Origin: a virus
Virus record (IMG/VR): IMGVR_UViG_3300034018_000439
Location: 1-41,857 of that record
Direction: 5' to 3' (one strand)
Length of the DNA: 41,857 bases
Shown: positions 8,393 to 16,434 of the stretch, piece by piece
Layout of the letters: every line of letters starts with the position of its first letter
How positions within the stretch are numbered: the first letter of the stretch is position 1
Translations under genes and position numbers: made by a program
The notes under the pieces: model-generated
The model's input: only the letters and a program-made list of their open reading frames with translations
The model's database searches: none
Told to the model about the DNA's origin: nothing

Positions 8393-10648
8393 ATGCCTGA
8401 CGTAAAAATCTCTGCACTTCCATCAGCAACCGCAGTTGGCACCGCTGACATCTTTGTCCTCAATCAAGGAGGGATAACCAAAACAGCCTCCAAGTCGTTG
8501 GTGATTGCTGGGCTTGCTACCACCGACCAGATTGGTGGCCTTAACAGCGCACAGGTTCAAGCACTGACGTCAGATCAGATTGCAGCCATTACGCCTGCCA
8601 CTATTGGTGCGCTTTCAACCGATGCGGCATCTGGATTTGCCACTACTCAGCAGATTGTAGGCATTGCGTTTACTTCACAGTTGTCTGGGTTTGCCACAAC
8701 TGAACAAATTAGCGGGTTTACCAACACGGCACAAGTAAGCGCAATTGCCTCCGCTCAGGTTGCGGCTATCACGCCAGCAAGCATTGGAGCTTTTGCTACA
8801 AGTGCAATCATCGGAATTGGCAATGGTGGAACTGGAGCCACAGACGCACCTAGCGCACTTGCTGCATTGGGCGGGATCACTTCAGCTCAAGTGCCAGCTT
8901 TAGACACGGCCCAGTTGTCTGCTTATGTGCTGAAGGCTGGGTCTACGATGGACGGTCGCCTTATCATGGCGGCAACCACGGCTCAGGCTAAAGCCAACAT
9001 TGGAGGATTTATTGGCGCGGCTTCTCCATCAACTATTGTGGCTGGGGATGTGTGGGTTAGTAATCAGAGCAAACTTACATTTTCTCCAAGCACTGGAGTG
9101 AATGTTGGAGTTGCTGGGCTAAATCAAGCAAACACTTTTAACCAGACGCAAACCATTGGCGTGGGTGGAGCAGTAAACGCGCTTACAGTTAGCAATAACG
9201 GCACAGGTCGCGCTGCTACGTTTACGGCTGCTTCTACTTCTGCCGCTGTTTCAATCTTACAGACTGGCGCAGGTGAGGCGTTTCGCGTTGAAGATGACAC
9301 TAGCCCAGACGCAACTGCATTTGTTATTTCTGCTTCTGGCCGAGTGGGGATTGGAGCAACTCCAGATGCAGTGACTGCCCTTGCTGTAGATTCCGGCGGT
9401 ATTAAGTTTGGTGACGGCTCCATTCAAACAAGTGCTGCTGGAGCATTTTCTAGCGCACAGCTTTCTGGTTACGCAACTACCACGGACATTCAAGGTATAG
9501 CATTTACCTCGCAATTGTCTGCGTTTGCAACAACTGATCAGATTTCTGGATTTACCAACAGCGCACAAGTTCAATCTTTAGCTTCGGCACAGATTGCTGC
9601 AATTACCCCGGCTTCCATTGGCGCGGTTTCGACTGCCATTACTATATCAACAGAAAATGGGTTGACTGGTGGAGGCGCTCTTACAACAGACAGAATCTTG
9701 TCGCTTACTACGACTGGCGTGTCTGCGTTGTCTTATGGATCTTCTGCGCAGATTGCTGCTTTCACGGTAGACGCTTACGGAAGGTTGACTGCTGCAAGTA
9801 ATGTAGCAATTCCTCCATCTCCAGACATTCAGATGTTTAGCACGCCGGGAACTGCAACGTGGACAAAGCCAGGCAATGCAAAACAAGTAGTGATTGAGCT
9901 TGTGTCCGGCGGAGGTGGAGGTGGGGCAGGAGGAAAGGCCGCATCTGGAACTGCTGTATATGGCGGTGGGGGTGGAGGCGCAGGTGGATACTCAATGACG
10001 CTTCTTGCAGCAAATGATCTTACAGAATCTAATTACACAGTCACTGTTGGGACTGGAGGAACAGGAGGGATATTTGGCGGTGCAGTAGCAACTATTGGGC
10101 AACCATCTTCGTTTGCTCCATCAAGCTCTCCATCTGCATTCCTTGCTCGCGCACAAAGTGGACAAACTGCTGGTGGCGCTGGTGGGACAACAGCTCCGGC
10201 AACTGGATCTGGAGGCGCACCAAACTCAAACTCTGGTGGTGCTGCAAATATTACAGGAACAGGAGGAGCTGGAAATGCTTCAGCAAACGCGCCTACAGGA
10301 GGAGGAGCTGGAGGCGGATGTTCTACTACTCAGGCATTTAATGGAGGTAATGGAGCAACAAATCCATTTATCAATGTGTTTTCTGCGGGTGCTGGTGGCA
10401 GTTCTGTAGCAAACGGAGGCAACGCAACTCCTGCATCAACTCGTTCTCCTGCAAGTCTTATTATGAATGGAGGAGGAGGCGGAGGTGGTGGAGCATCTAT
10501 ATTTGCTTCTGGAAGTGGTGGAAATGGAGCTAATGGATCTGGATATGGCACAGGAGGCGGTGGAGGCGGTGCAACTCAAGGAAGTGGCAATGGAGGAAAT
10601 GGAGGCAATGGTGCAGGCGGTATTGTAGTGGTTACAACCTACTTTTAA
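8393..10648 (+). CDS. Tail fibre with shaft repeats fused to a glycine-rich tip
   Basis: A 751-residue protein with three parts. The N-terminal anchor (about 1-45) has MPDVKISALPSATAVGTADI and a GGITKTA loop. The shaft (about 45-490) has repeats such as ASAQVAAITPASIGAFAT and a short SGRVGIGATPD block common in trimeric fibres. From about residue 490 the C-terminus is a Gly-rich tip (VELVSGGGGGGAGG ... GGIVVVTTYF). It combines in one gene what the other two cassettes split into a shaft gene and a tip gene. The Gly-rich part resembles adhesin-like domains. Receptor recognition is inferred. Confidence 0.75.
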   Translation: MPDVKISALPSATAVGTADIFVLNQGGITKTASKSLVIAGLATTDQIGGLNSAQVQALTSDQIAAITPATIGALSTDAASGFATTQQIVGIAFTSQLSGFATTEQISGFTNTAQVSAIASAQVAAITPASIGAFATSAIIGIGNGGTGATDAPSALAALGGITSAQVPALDTAQLSAYVLKAGSTMDGRLIMAATTAQAKANIGGFIGAASPSTIVAGDVWVSNQSKLTFSPSTGVNVGVAGLNQANTFNQTQTIGVGGAVNALTVSNNGTGRAATFTAASTSAAVSILQTGAGEAFRVEDDTSPDATAFVISASGRVGIGATPDAVTALAVDSGGIKFGDGSIQTSAAGAFSSAQLSGYATTTDIQGIAFTSQLSAFATTDQISGFTNSAQVQSLASAQIAAITPASIGAVSTAITISTENGLTGGGALTTDRILSLTTTGVSALSYGSSAQIAAFTVDAYGRLTAASNVAIPPSPDIQMFSTPGTATWTKPGNAKQVVIELVSGGGGGGAGGKAASGTAVYGGGGGGAGGYSMTLLAANDLTESNYTVTVGTGGTGGIFGGAVATIGQPSSFAPSSSPSAFLARAQSGQTAGGAGGTTAPATGSGGAPNSNSGGAANITGTGGAGNASANAPTGGGAGGGCSTTQAFNGGNGATNPFINVFSAGAGGSSVANGGNATPASTRSPASLIMNGGGGGGGGASIFASGSGGNGANGSGYGTGGGGGGATQGSGNGGNGGNGAGGIVVVTTYF

Positions 10649-10649
10649 C

Positions 10650-10910
10650 ATGCCAAAGAAATCCACTTCCCTATCCGTTGGGCGAGGCGAGAAGTTGCCT
10701 GTTTCTAAAGGCGCAGGACTTACAGCCAAGGGTCGAGCCAAGTACAACAGGGCCACAGGCAGCAATCTAAAGGCTCCTGCACCTAATCCAAAGACAAAGG
10801 CTGACGCTGGACGCAAGAAGAGCTTCTGCGCTAGAATGGCAGGCGTAGTGCGTAACGCCAAAGGCCCGGCAGAACGAGCCAAGGCAAGTCTTAAACGCTG
10901 GAAGTGCTAA
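10650..10910 (+). CDS. Small basic Cys-containing protein (DUF6321-like)
   Basis: An 86-residue highly basic protein. Features are SLSVGRGEKLPVSKGAGLTA near the N-terminus and KKSFCARMAGVV followed by a C-terminal KRWKC. This pattern matches from memory a small conserved phage family (DUF6321) often found in late regions of aquatic phages. No function is established that I know of. High Lys/Arg content suggests nucleic-acid or capsid contact, but this is inference. It starts one base after the fibre gene and is followed 3 bp later by another tiny basic protein. Confidence 0.75.
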   Translation: MPKKSTSLSVGRGEKLPVSKGAGLTAKGRAKYNRATGSNLKAPAPNPKTKADAGRKKSFCARMAGVVRNAKGPAERAKASLKRWKC

Positions 10911-10913
10911 TCT

Positions 10914-11060
10914 ATGAAGAAGGGACTCTACTCAAACATCCACGCCAAACGCGAGCGTATCGCTGCTGGCAGCAAGGAGAAGATGCGTAAGCCGGGAACT
11001 AAGGGTGCCCCAACGGCAAAAGCGTTTAAACAATCGGCCAAAACAGCTAAAAAGAAGTAA
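10914..11060 (+). CDS. Tiny Lys/Arg-rich protein (48 aa)
   Basis: A 48-residue gene shorter than most annotation cut-offs. It begins MKKGLYSNIHAKRERIAAGS and continues with KEKMRKPGTKGAP and a Lys-rich end (SAKTAKKK). From memory this matches a tiny family that accompanies DUF6321-like genes in many phages. It starts 3 bases after the previous stop and ends one base before the next ATG, so it is well placed in the operon. The function is unknown; the high positive charge suggests DNA or RNA contact. Confidence 0.75.
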   Translation: MKKGLYSNIHAKRERIAAGSKEKMRKPGTKGAPTAKAFKQSAKTAKKK

Positions 11061-11061
11061 C

Positions 11062-11241
11062 ATGGACGAGTTTATTGCCAAGGTTCTTACCCACATTCTG
11101 GAGCAAGGTCTTACAGTATCCCTACTAGCACTTGCACTTTATTACCTTCACAGTAAACTTAATAAGCTGGAAGTTAAGATTTCTGAATGCGAAAATGATC
11201 GGCTTAAACTTTGGGAGCGAATTGCTCAACTACACGACTGA
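11062..11241 (+). CDS. Single-span membrane protein, holin or lysis accessory candidate
   Basis: A 59-residue protein starting at ATG 11062; an upstream in-frame start at 11005 would overlap the previous gene. An N-terminal amphipathic stretch (MDEFIAKVLTHILEQ) is followed by one membrane helix (GLTVSLLALALYYLHS, about 16-31) and a charged coiled tail (KLEVKISECENDRLKLWERI). It sits two genes upstream of the endolysin, so a holin, antiholin or spanin-like role is likely. No lipobox is visible. Confidence 0.6.
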   Translation: MDEFIAKVLTHILEQGLTVSLLALALYYLHSKLNKLEVKISECENDRLKLWERIAQLHD

Positions 11242-11244
11242 ATT

Positions 11245-11400
11245 ATGAAAGACTACCTCAAACAACCATCGACTTGGCTCGGGCTTCTTAAGTGGGTTCT
11301 GGCCGGATTTGGAGTGAAGACTGGCCACGTTGACGCTGTAGGCGCAGCAGCATTGACAATCCTTGGAACCATCGACGTGATTCGCAGCGAAAAGCGATGA
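11245..11400 (+). CDS. Small hydrophobic protein, holin candidate
   Basis: A 51-residue protein below the usual size cut-off, starting at ATG 11245. It has two hydrophobic stretches, WLGLLKWVLAGFG (about 11-23) and VDAVGAAALTILGTIDVI (about 29-46), and ends in a charged tail IRSEKR, as in class II holins. Its stop overlaps the endolysin start (ATGA, 11397-11400), strongly suggesting translational coupling with the lytic enzyme. Holin function is inferred from size, topology and position. Confidence 0.65.
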   Translation: MKDYLKQPSTWLGLLKWVLAGFGVKTGHVDAVGAAALTILGTIDVIRSEKR

Positions 11401-11873
11401 TTGACGAACGGTCAGCTAAACACTTGGACTCGCTACTTCCTGAAGTACGAGATGCTTTTGCTGACTTTTTGATTGAGGCCAAGGAGCTGGTAGCCAAGGA
11501 AGGGTTAGACTACAAGATTATCTGTGGCACTCGTTCTTGGGAGCAACAGGAGGCGCTATACGCCAAGGGGCGCACTGCACCTGGGCCAAAAGTCACCAAT
11601 GCCAAGCCTGGCTCAAGCATGCACAACTTTGGGTTAGCTATCGATTGCGGCGTGTTTAAAGGTAAGGTGTACATGGATGACAGCACTCCTGCTGACAAGA
11701 AAATTGCAGACATGATGCACAAGCACGCTTCAACACTCGCAGCAAAACACAAGTTGCGGTGGGGTGGGAACTTTAAGTCTATTTACGATGCGCCTCATTT
11801 TGAGTACAATACTCTTTACGCTCTTGCTGATCTGTGTGTTCGCAGGGAAAAAGGACAATCTTTAATCGCCTAA
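11397..11873 (+). CDS. Endolysin, VanY/M15 L-alanyl-D-glutamate peptidase type
   Basis: A 158-residue enzyme with hallmarks of zinc M15 peptidases that cut peptidoglycan cross-links. It has GTRSWEQQEALYAKGRT (about 44-60), the metal-binding SMHNFGLAID (His76, Asp83) and DAPHFEY (His134 as third ligand), with WGGNF just before. Length fits a single-domain phage endolysin, with no cell-wall binding domain. There is no signal peptide, so it should need the upstream holin candidates to reach the wall. It starts inside the stop of the small hydrophobic gene. Confidence 0.93.
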   Translation: MIDERSAKHLDSLLPEVRDAFADFLIEAKELVAKEGLDYKIICGTRSWEQQEALYAKGRTAPGPKVTNAKPGSSMHNFGLAIDCGVFKGKVYMDDSTPADKKIADMMHKHASTLAAKHKLRWGGNFKSIYDAPHFEYNTLYALADLCVRREKGQSLIA

Positions 11874-11877
11874 CTAT

Positions 11878-12141
11878 ATGCCTAAGACCGACGCTAAAAC
11901 CTTACTGATGATTCTTGGAAGCCCCATGGGCGGAAAGAGAGGAAAGTCCTGCCCTGAATGCGAGTCTCCACTTGAGTCTGACGGCTGCTGTTCTGAGTGC
12001 GGGTACGGCGAAGAAGAAGACATGGAAGAAGGAGAGTACTCAGAAGAAGAGGGTGGAGAAGACATGCACAATGAGCGCATGATTGAGTTGCGTGACGACC
12101 TTCAGCGAGTTGTAGACAAGCTCAGTAAGCTCATCTCTTAA
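11878..12141 (+). CDS. Small zinc-ribbon-like acidic protein
   Basis: An 87-residue protein with two Cys pairs (CPECESPLESDGCCSECGY, about 25-43) that could bind zinc as a ribbon. A strongly acidic stretch (EEEDMEEGEYSEEEGGEDM) and a helical end (RDDLQRVVDKLSKL) follow. The stop overlaps the next ATG (TAATG). Its location between lysis and tail genes gives little clue to its role. Function unknown. Confidence 0.7.
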   Translation: MPKTDAKTLLMILGSPMGGKRGKSCPECESPLESDGCCSECGYGEEEDMEEGEYSEEEGGEDMHNERMIELRDDLQRVVDKLSKLIS

Positions 12142-14048
12142 TGCCTTCACAGCCACAAGCTGAATCAGACAACAGCTACACTGGCTTTGCTAGTAGGCTT
12201 GATCCTGCTAATTTGCCTCCAGGCATCCTTCAGGCTGCTCAGAACGTAAGGCTACAGCGAGGCATTGCACAGCCTAGAAAGGGCTGTCAGAGGCTTACAG
12301 ACGCCACTCTTAACAACCTGACAATGGTCGGGTCTGGAGTGTGGATTGACTCACTTGGCCGTGACAACATAGTGCTGGTTTTTTCCGATAGGATGTACCT
12401 ATATCGGCCTGCACAGATCGGCTACCCAGAGGCAACTCTTGGCCCATACACTTATCCCACAGGACGATTTGTGTCCGCCAGCATAATTGTGGAGCCTATA
12501 CAGGCTTTAGACAAGATTATCATCTTTCGAGGGCAATATGATGACTTAAGTTATTCTGCAACAATTTCAAATTCTAGCATCGCCAATACAAGCACCGGAA
12601 CAATTACAGTAACCACTTCTGTTTCAAATGGATATGTAACTGGAGATGAAGTAACTGTAAGAAATAACATATTTGCATCACAGTCGGCTGTTGATGGTAA
12701 TTACGTTATTACCGTTATATCTTCTACCGCGTTTACTTTTCAGTGGACGAACACAACTGGCAGCACGTTTCAGGCGCACACCAATCACGGACCAACTACG
12801 ACTACTCGCGGAAAACCGCCGTTAATCTGGGACTCTGCGACAACTCAGTTTACCGCAGCAGACCAAAGGTATCTTGATCCAAGTAGCGGCACTGAGTTGA
12901 CTCAAATTACAAATTCGCTTCCGCCTGCTGAGTTTGGGTTTTACTACCAGAATAGAGTGGTTTCAAAGTACACAAATCATGCATTGGTTGTAAGTGATAT
13001 TCTTAAGTTTCAGACAGATGTTCGTTTTAATGCTTTTACAATAAATCAAGGCGGCAATGATATTATTGTTGGATGCCTGCCATGGATTGAAAACAAGTTT
13101 TTGGTGTTTATGCGAAACTCCATATACATGGCGTTTCTTGATCCAAGATTTGACATTACAGCCGATGACACAAGTGAAGTAACGGTAATTACCACAGAGC
13201 TGGGTTGCTTGGCTAGAAGGACAATCGTAAATGCTGGTCAGTACGTTATGTTCCTTTCGAGCAAGGGAATTTACCTGCTTACTCCGCAGTTAGACCTTAA
13301 AGTCATCGGCAACACAATGCCATTGTCTGAGCCAATTTCTGACTTTTTTGAAGGTTTAGATTACTCAATTGTCAGCAACTCAGTTGCAACGTACTACGAC
13401 AATAGGTTTTTTATAGCACTTCCAATTGATGATCTTGCTAATCCGACAGCAAGAAATAATAGAGTTATAATTTACAATAACCTAAACAAAAACTGGGAAA
13501 GCATAGATGTTTATCCAGCAGGCCTTAACGCAGACAACCTTGTTGTTGCTTCGTACCAGTTTCAAAAGAGGCTATTTATCCTCACCAACTTTACTGGCGC
13601 ATTGCAGTTTGGCGGCGTTTTTTTGACTGAAGAGCTTGAAGATGGAGACTTCTACACCAACGCTTCCGCAGGCGTGACGCTGCCGTTTGCATTACCAGTA
13701 GACCTAAACGTGGGGAGTCAGCTTATTCCGATTAACTCATTTGTACGCACTCGCGAGTTTACGATGGAATCGCTGTCTGAAAAGAGATTTAGCCGTGGAG
13801 AGTTTCAATTCAACAACGTGCAGCAGGACGCAGTTGCTATCTTTGCTAGCGCGCATGATCCAGACGCTACTCAAGAAATCCTTGGGTATCAGTTTTCCGG
13901 CAACTCAGACGGCACATTGCGGCCTCGTGTAGCGATGCGTGGATCGGGGATTGACTTCACAATACAATTTTCTTCTGGCAGACCTGCGTTAAAAGGTGTA
14001 ACAATTTATGGCATTGGCGCGAATCGGCCAATGGTTAGTCAGGAGTAA
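12141..14048 (+). CDS. Tail nozzle / stabilisation protein candidate
   Basis: A 635-residue, largely beta protein without membrane segments. The N-terminus has FASRLDPANLPPGILQAAQN followed by LQRGIAQPRKGCQRL, which resembles from memory the start of tail nozzle or stabilisation proteins of podoviruses (P22 gp10-like and T7 gp12-like). These cap the short tail below the portal-adaptor. Length is in the usual range. The rest has many short strands rich in Asn, Thr and Phe and ends in a Gly/Pro-rich tail. The absence of tape-measure genes supports a short tail. The assignment is moderate and rests on N-terminal similarity and context. Confidence 0.55.
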   Translation: MPSQPQAESDNSYTGFASRLDPANLPPGILQAAQNVRLQRGIAQPRKGCQRLTDATLNNLTMVGSGVWIDSLGRDNIVLVFSDRMYLYRPAQIGYPEATLGPYTYPTGRFVSASIIVEPIQALDKIIIFRGQYDDLSYSATISNSSIANTSTGTITVTTSVSNGYVTGDEVTVRNNIFASQSAVDGNYVITVISSTAFTFQWTNTTGSTFQAHTNHGPTTTTRGKPPLIWDSATTQFTAADQRYLDPSSGTELTQITNSLPPAEFGFYYQNRVVSKYTNHALVVSDILKFQTDVRFNAFTINQGGNDIIVGCLPWIENKFLVFMRNSIYMAFLDPRFDITADDTSEVTVITTELGCLARRTIVNAGQYVMFLSSKGIYLLTPQLDLKVIGNTMPLSEPISDFFEGLDYSIVSNSVATYYDNRFFIALPIDDLANPTARNNRVIIYNNLNKNWESIDVYPAGLNADNLVVASYQFQKRLFILTNFTGALQFGGVFLTEELEDGDFYTNASAGVTLPFALPVDLNVGSQLIPINSFVRTREFTMESLSEKRFSRGEFQFNNVQQDAVAIFASAHDPDATQEILGYQFSGNSDGTLRPRVAMRGSGIDFTIQFSSGRPALKGVTIYGIGANRPMVSQE

Positions 14049-14050
14049 TT

Positions 14051-15538
14051 ATGGCTCAGATCAACAAAGGTACAACTTATTCAACGACCAATTCAACGGT
14101 TTCTGTAACAAACCTAAACGCGCATGTGGACAATGCGACGCTGTTGCCGGGTTCTATATCAGATCAAGTTGACCTTGGTGCTAATGTCGATCCTAGCTTG
14201 CTTCAGATTTCTGTTCTGTCTAGCGGGCTTCTTAGGAAGGCAACCGTATTGCAGGCACTTGGTGGCATTAACACGTCAAGTTTGCTTGTTAAGGCCAACA
14301 ACTTGTCTGATCTTACAGACACAACAGCAGCTCGCACTAATATTGGCCTTAGCAACGTAGAAAACAAGTCTTCTGCCACCATCCGATCCGAGATAACCAG
14401 CGCAAACCTTACGTCGCTGTCTGCCGCAAACGTAACCGCAGCTCTTGGGTATACGCCAGCAGCAGGAGGCGGCACTGTAAGCGCGGCAAATGTACTGCCC
14501 GGATTAACGTCTGCACAGATTACTGGCCTGTCAGCATCTCAGATTGGCCCAGGAATTACGTCTGCACAGGTATCCAGCATTGCTTCTACTGCTCTGCCAG
14601 CTTCTGGTGCTTCTGGTGGTACTTACGGCAGCAATGCTTTAATCCCGCAAATTACGGTTGATGCTCTTGGCCGGATCACCTCAGTAACTAATGTTGGCAT
14701 TTCTGGAGCCGCAGGTGGCACGGTTACTTCAGTTGGAGTAGCTTCAACCACACTTGCTGTCACAAATAGTCCAATTACTAGCAACGGTCAAATAGGCGTA
14801 AACTTGCAGGCTTCCGGTGTGACTGCCGGGACTTACGGGAGCGCAGCCTCGGTGCCTGTAGTGGCTGTAAATGCAAATGGAGTTGTTACTGGGGCAAGTA
14901 GCCAGCCTGTTTTGATTGGGGCAAATCAAATCTTGTCAGGAATTACATCGGCTCAAGTTGTTGGCTTGTCTGCCAATCAAATTAGCTCTGGAATTACAGC
15001 GGGTCAAATTACTGGAATTGCTGCTGCACAAGTTGGAGTTGGGATTGCCGATAGTCAAATTACCACTTTAAGTGTAACCAAGATTAGCGGATTAGGTGCT
15101 AATGTGCCTAACTTTTTACAGACGCCATCTAGCACAACCTTAAGGGATGCACTTGGTGCTAGTAAGACTGGAACTGGGTTAGCCGTCTTTCAGCAAGACC
15201 CAACAATCAATGGGTACACTGAAGGGGTGCAAACAATAGCTGCTGCTGGATCAGCGCAAACGCTAGACATCAGCAGCTCGACCGTGATTGTCGCAACATT
15301 AACGTCTGCCACTTCCTGTACGTTCACCATGCCAACTGTGGCTGCTGGCAAATCATTTACACTGTACCTCAAGCAGCCTTCTGCTGGCGGACCAGCTCCC
15401 TCAGCTACATTTACAAGTGTTTCTTGGCCATCTGGAGTTGCTCCAGTTATAACTCAAACTCTTTCTAGGACTGACATATTCTCTTTTGTGTCTGACGGCA
15501 CAAAGTGGTACGGAAATGTGTCTAAAAATTACGTCTAG
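14051..15538 (+). CDS. Repetitive tail fibre shaft protein, second shaft/tip cassette
   Basis: A 495-residue protein. The anchor (about 1-60) begins MAQINKGTTYSTTNSTVSVT and includes NATLLPGSISDQ, an N-terminus unlike those of the other two fibres. The shaft then has degenerate repeats such as SAQITGLSASQIGPGITSAQ and AGTYGSAASVPVVAVNANG. A C-terminal beta block of about 100 residues follows (QTLDISSSTVIVATLTSATS). The glycine-rich tip is the next gene, two bases downstream. Different anchors may place different fibres on the virion, but this is inferred. Confidence 0.73.
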   Translation: MAQINKGTTYSTTNSTVSVTNLNAHVDNATLLPGSISDQVDLGANVDPSLLQISVLSSGLLRKATVLQALGGINTSSLLVKANNLSDLTDTTAARTNIGLSNVENKSSATIRSEITSANLTSLSAANVTAALGYTPAAGGGTVSAANVLPGLTSAQITGLSASQIGPGITSAQVSSIASTALPASGASGGTYGSNALIPQITVDALGRITSVTNVGISGAAGGTVTSVGVASTTLAVTNSPITSNGQIGVNLQASGVTAGTYGSAASVPVVAVNANGVVTGASSQPVLIGANQILSGITSAQVVGLSANQISSGITAGQITGIAAAQVGVGIADSQITTLSVTKISGLGANVPNFLQTPSSTTLRDALGASKTGTGLAVFQQDPTINGYTEGVQTIAAAGSAQTLDISSSTVIVATLTSATSCTFTMPTVAAGKSFTLYLKQPSAGGPAPSATFTSVSWPSGVAPVITQTLSRTDIFSFVSDGTKWYGNVSKNYV

Positions 15539-15540
15539 TA

Positions 15541-16416
15541 ATGTTTTCTAAAACCTTAAACTTTCTCTCTACATCCTCCTCGTTAAGTGGAGCTGTTAAC
15601 ATTTTACTTGTAGCAGGTGGAGGCGGAGGCGGAGGATTTTACGGCGATGGTGGCGGAGGTGGAGGTGGACTTGTCTCGCAAACTGGAGTTCAATTTGACA
15701 TTGGATTTCCATATCCTGTGACTGTTGGATCTGGGGGAGCTGGAAGCGGAGGCCCAGCGCAAGGAGAAAATGGAACAGATTCTGAGGTTAACGGATATTC
15801 ATCTTCTGGCGGAGGTGGTGGGGGCACATCTAATCGACCGCAAGCGGGGGCAAATGGCTCAAACGGTGGGTGTGGCGGTGGTGGAGGAGTGTCAGACGCT
15901 GGCATTGCTGGAAGTGCTGGGATTGGAAATGTTCCATTTTTAGCTTCAATTCAAGGCTACAATGGTGGCATTGGATTTTATGCTAGCCCTAACTTTTTAG
16001 GCGGCGGCGGTGGCGGAGCTGGGGCTGTTGGAGGAAATGCCACATCTACCGTAGGTGGAACTGGAGGAGCTGGAAGATCCGCCACTGTTGCTGGAGCTTC
16101 TGTAGTTTACTCAGGAGGAGGAGGAGGAGGGAGAAATACAACCGTGAGTGGCCGCGCTGCTGGCGGAACAGGGGGCGGAGGAGGAGGTGGATATGGTAGT
16201 TTCAGTGGAGTAAATGGAACCGTAAATCTTGGTGGAGGAGGAGGAGGCGGAGGATTTTTCACTCTTGGAGGAAATGGCGGCTCTGGTGTGGTAAAGATCT
16301 GGTACGCATCTCCATCTCGGGCTACAATCACTGGCACTGGCAACACAACGGCACCTAGTGGCGCGTTTACTGTCCACACATTTATTAATTCTGGAACGAT
16401 TACGTTTACTTCTTAG
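15541..16416 (+). CDS. Glycine-rich fibre tip / adhesin-like protein, second copy
   Basis: A 291-residue protein made mainly of poly-Gly segments (GGGGGGGFYGDGGGGGGGL and similar) with interspersed loops, ending in a strand-rich tail (GGSGVVKIWYASP ... VHTFINSGTITFTS). Its C-terminal layout parallels the product of 7191-8048, but the loops differ. It follows a shaft gene with a 2-bp gap. Function as a receptor-binding tip is inferred from the Gly-rich adhesin type. The antisense strand shows Pro-rich open frames, which are shadows. Confidence 0.68.
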   Translation: MFSKTLNFLSTSSSLSGAVNILLVAGGGGGGGFYGDGGGGGGGLVSQTGVQFDIGFPYPVTVGSGGAGSGGPAQGENGTDSEVNGYSSSGGGGGGTSNRPQAGANGSNGGCGGGGGVSDAGIAGSAGIGNVPFLASIQGYNGGIGFYASPNFLGGGGGGAGAVGGNATSTVGGTGGAGRSATVAGASVVYSGGGGGGRNTTVSGRAAGGTGGGGGGGYGSFSGVNGTVNLGGGGGGGGFFTLGGNGGSGVVKIWYASPSRATITGTGNTTAPSGAFTVHTFINSGTITFTS

Positions 16417-16434
16417 TTTTAACTGACACGGCAT

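Noticed and set aside
15690-16379. Pro-rich minus-strand frames
   Set aside because: Antisense shadows of poly-Gly codons in the fibre tip gene.
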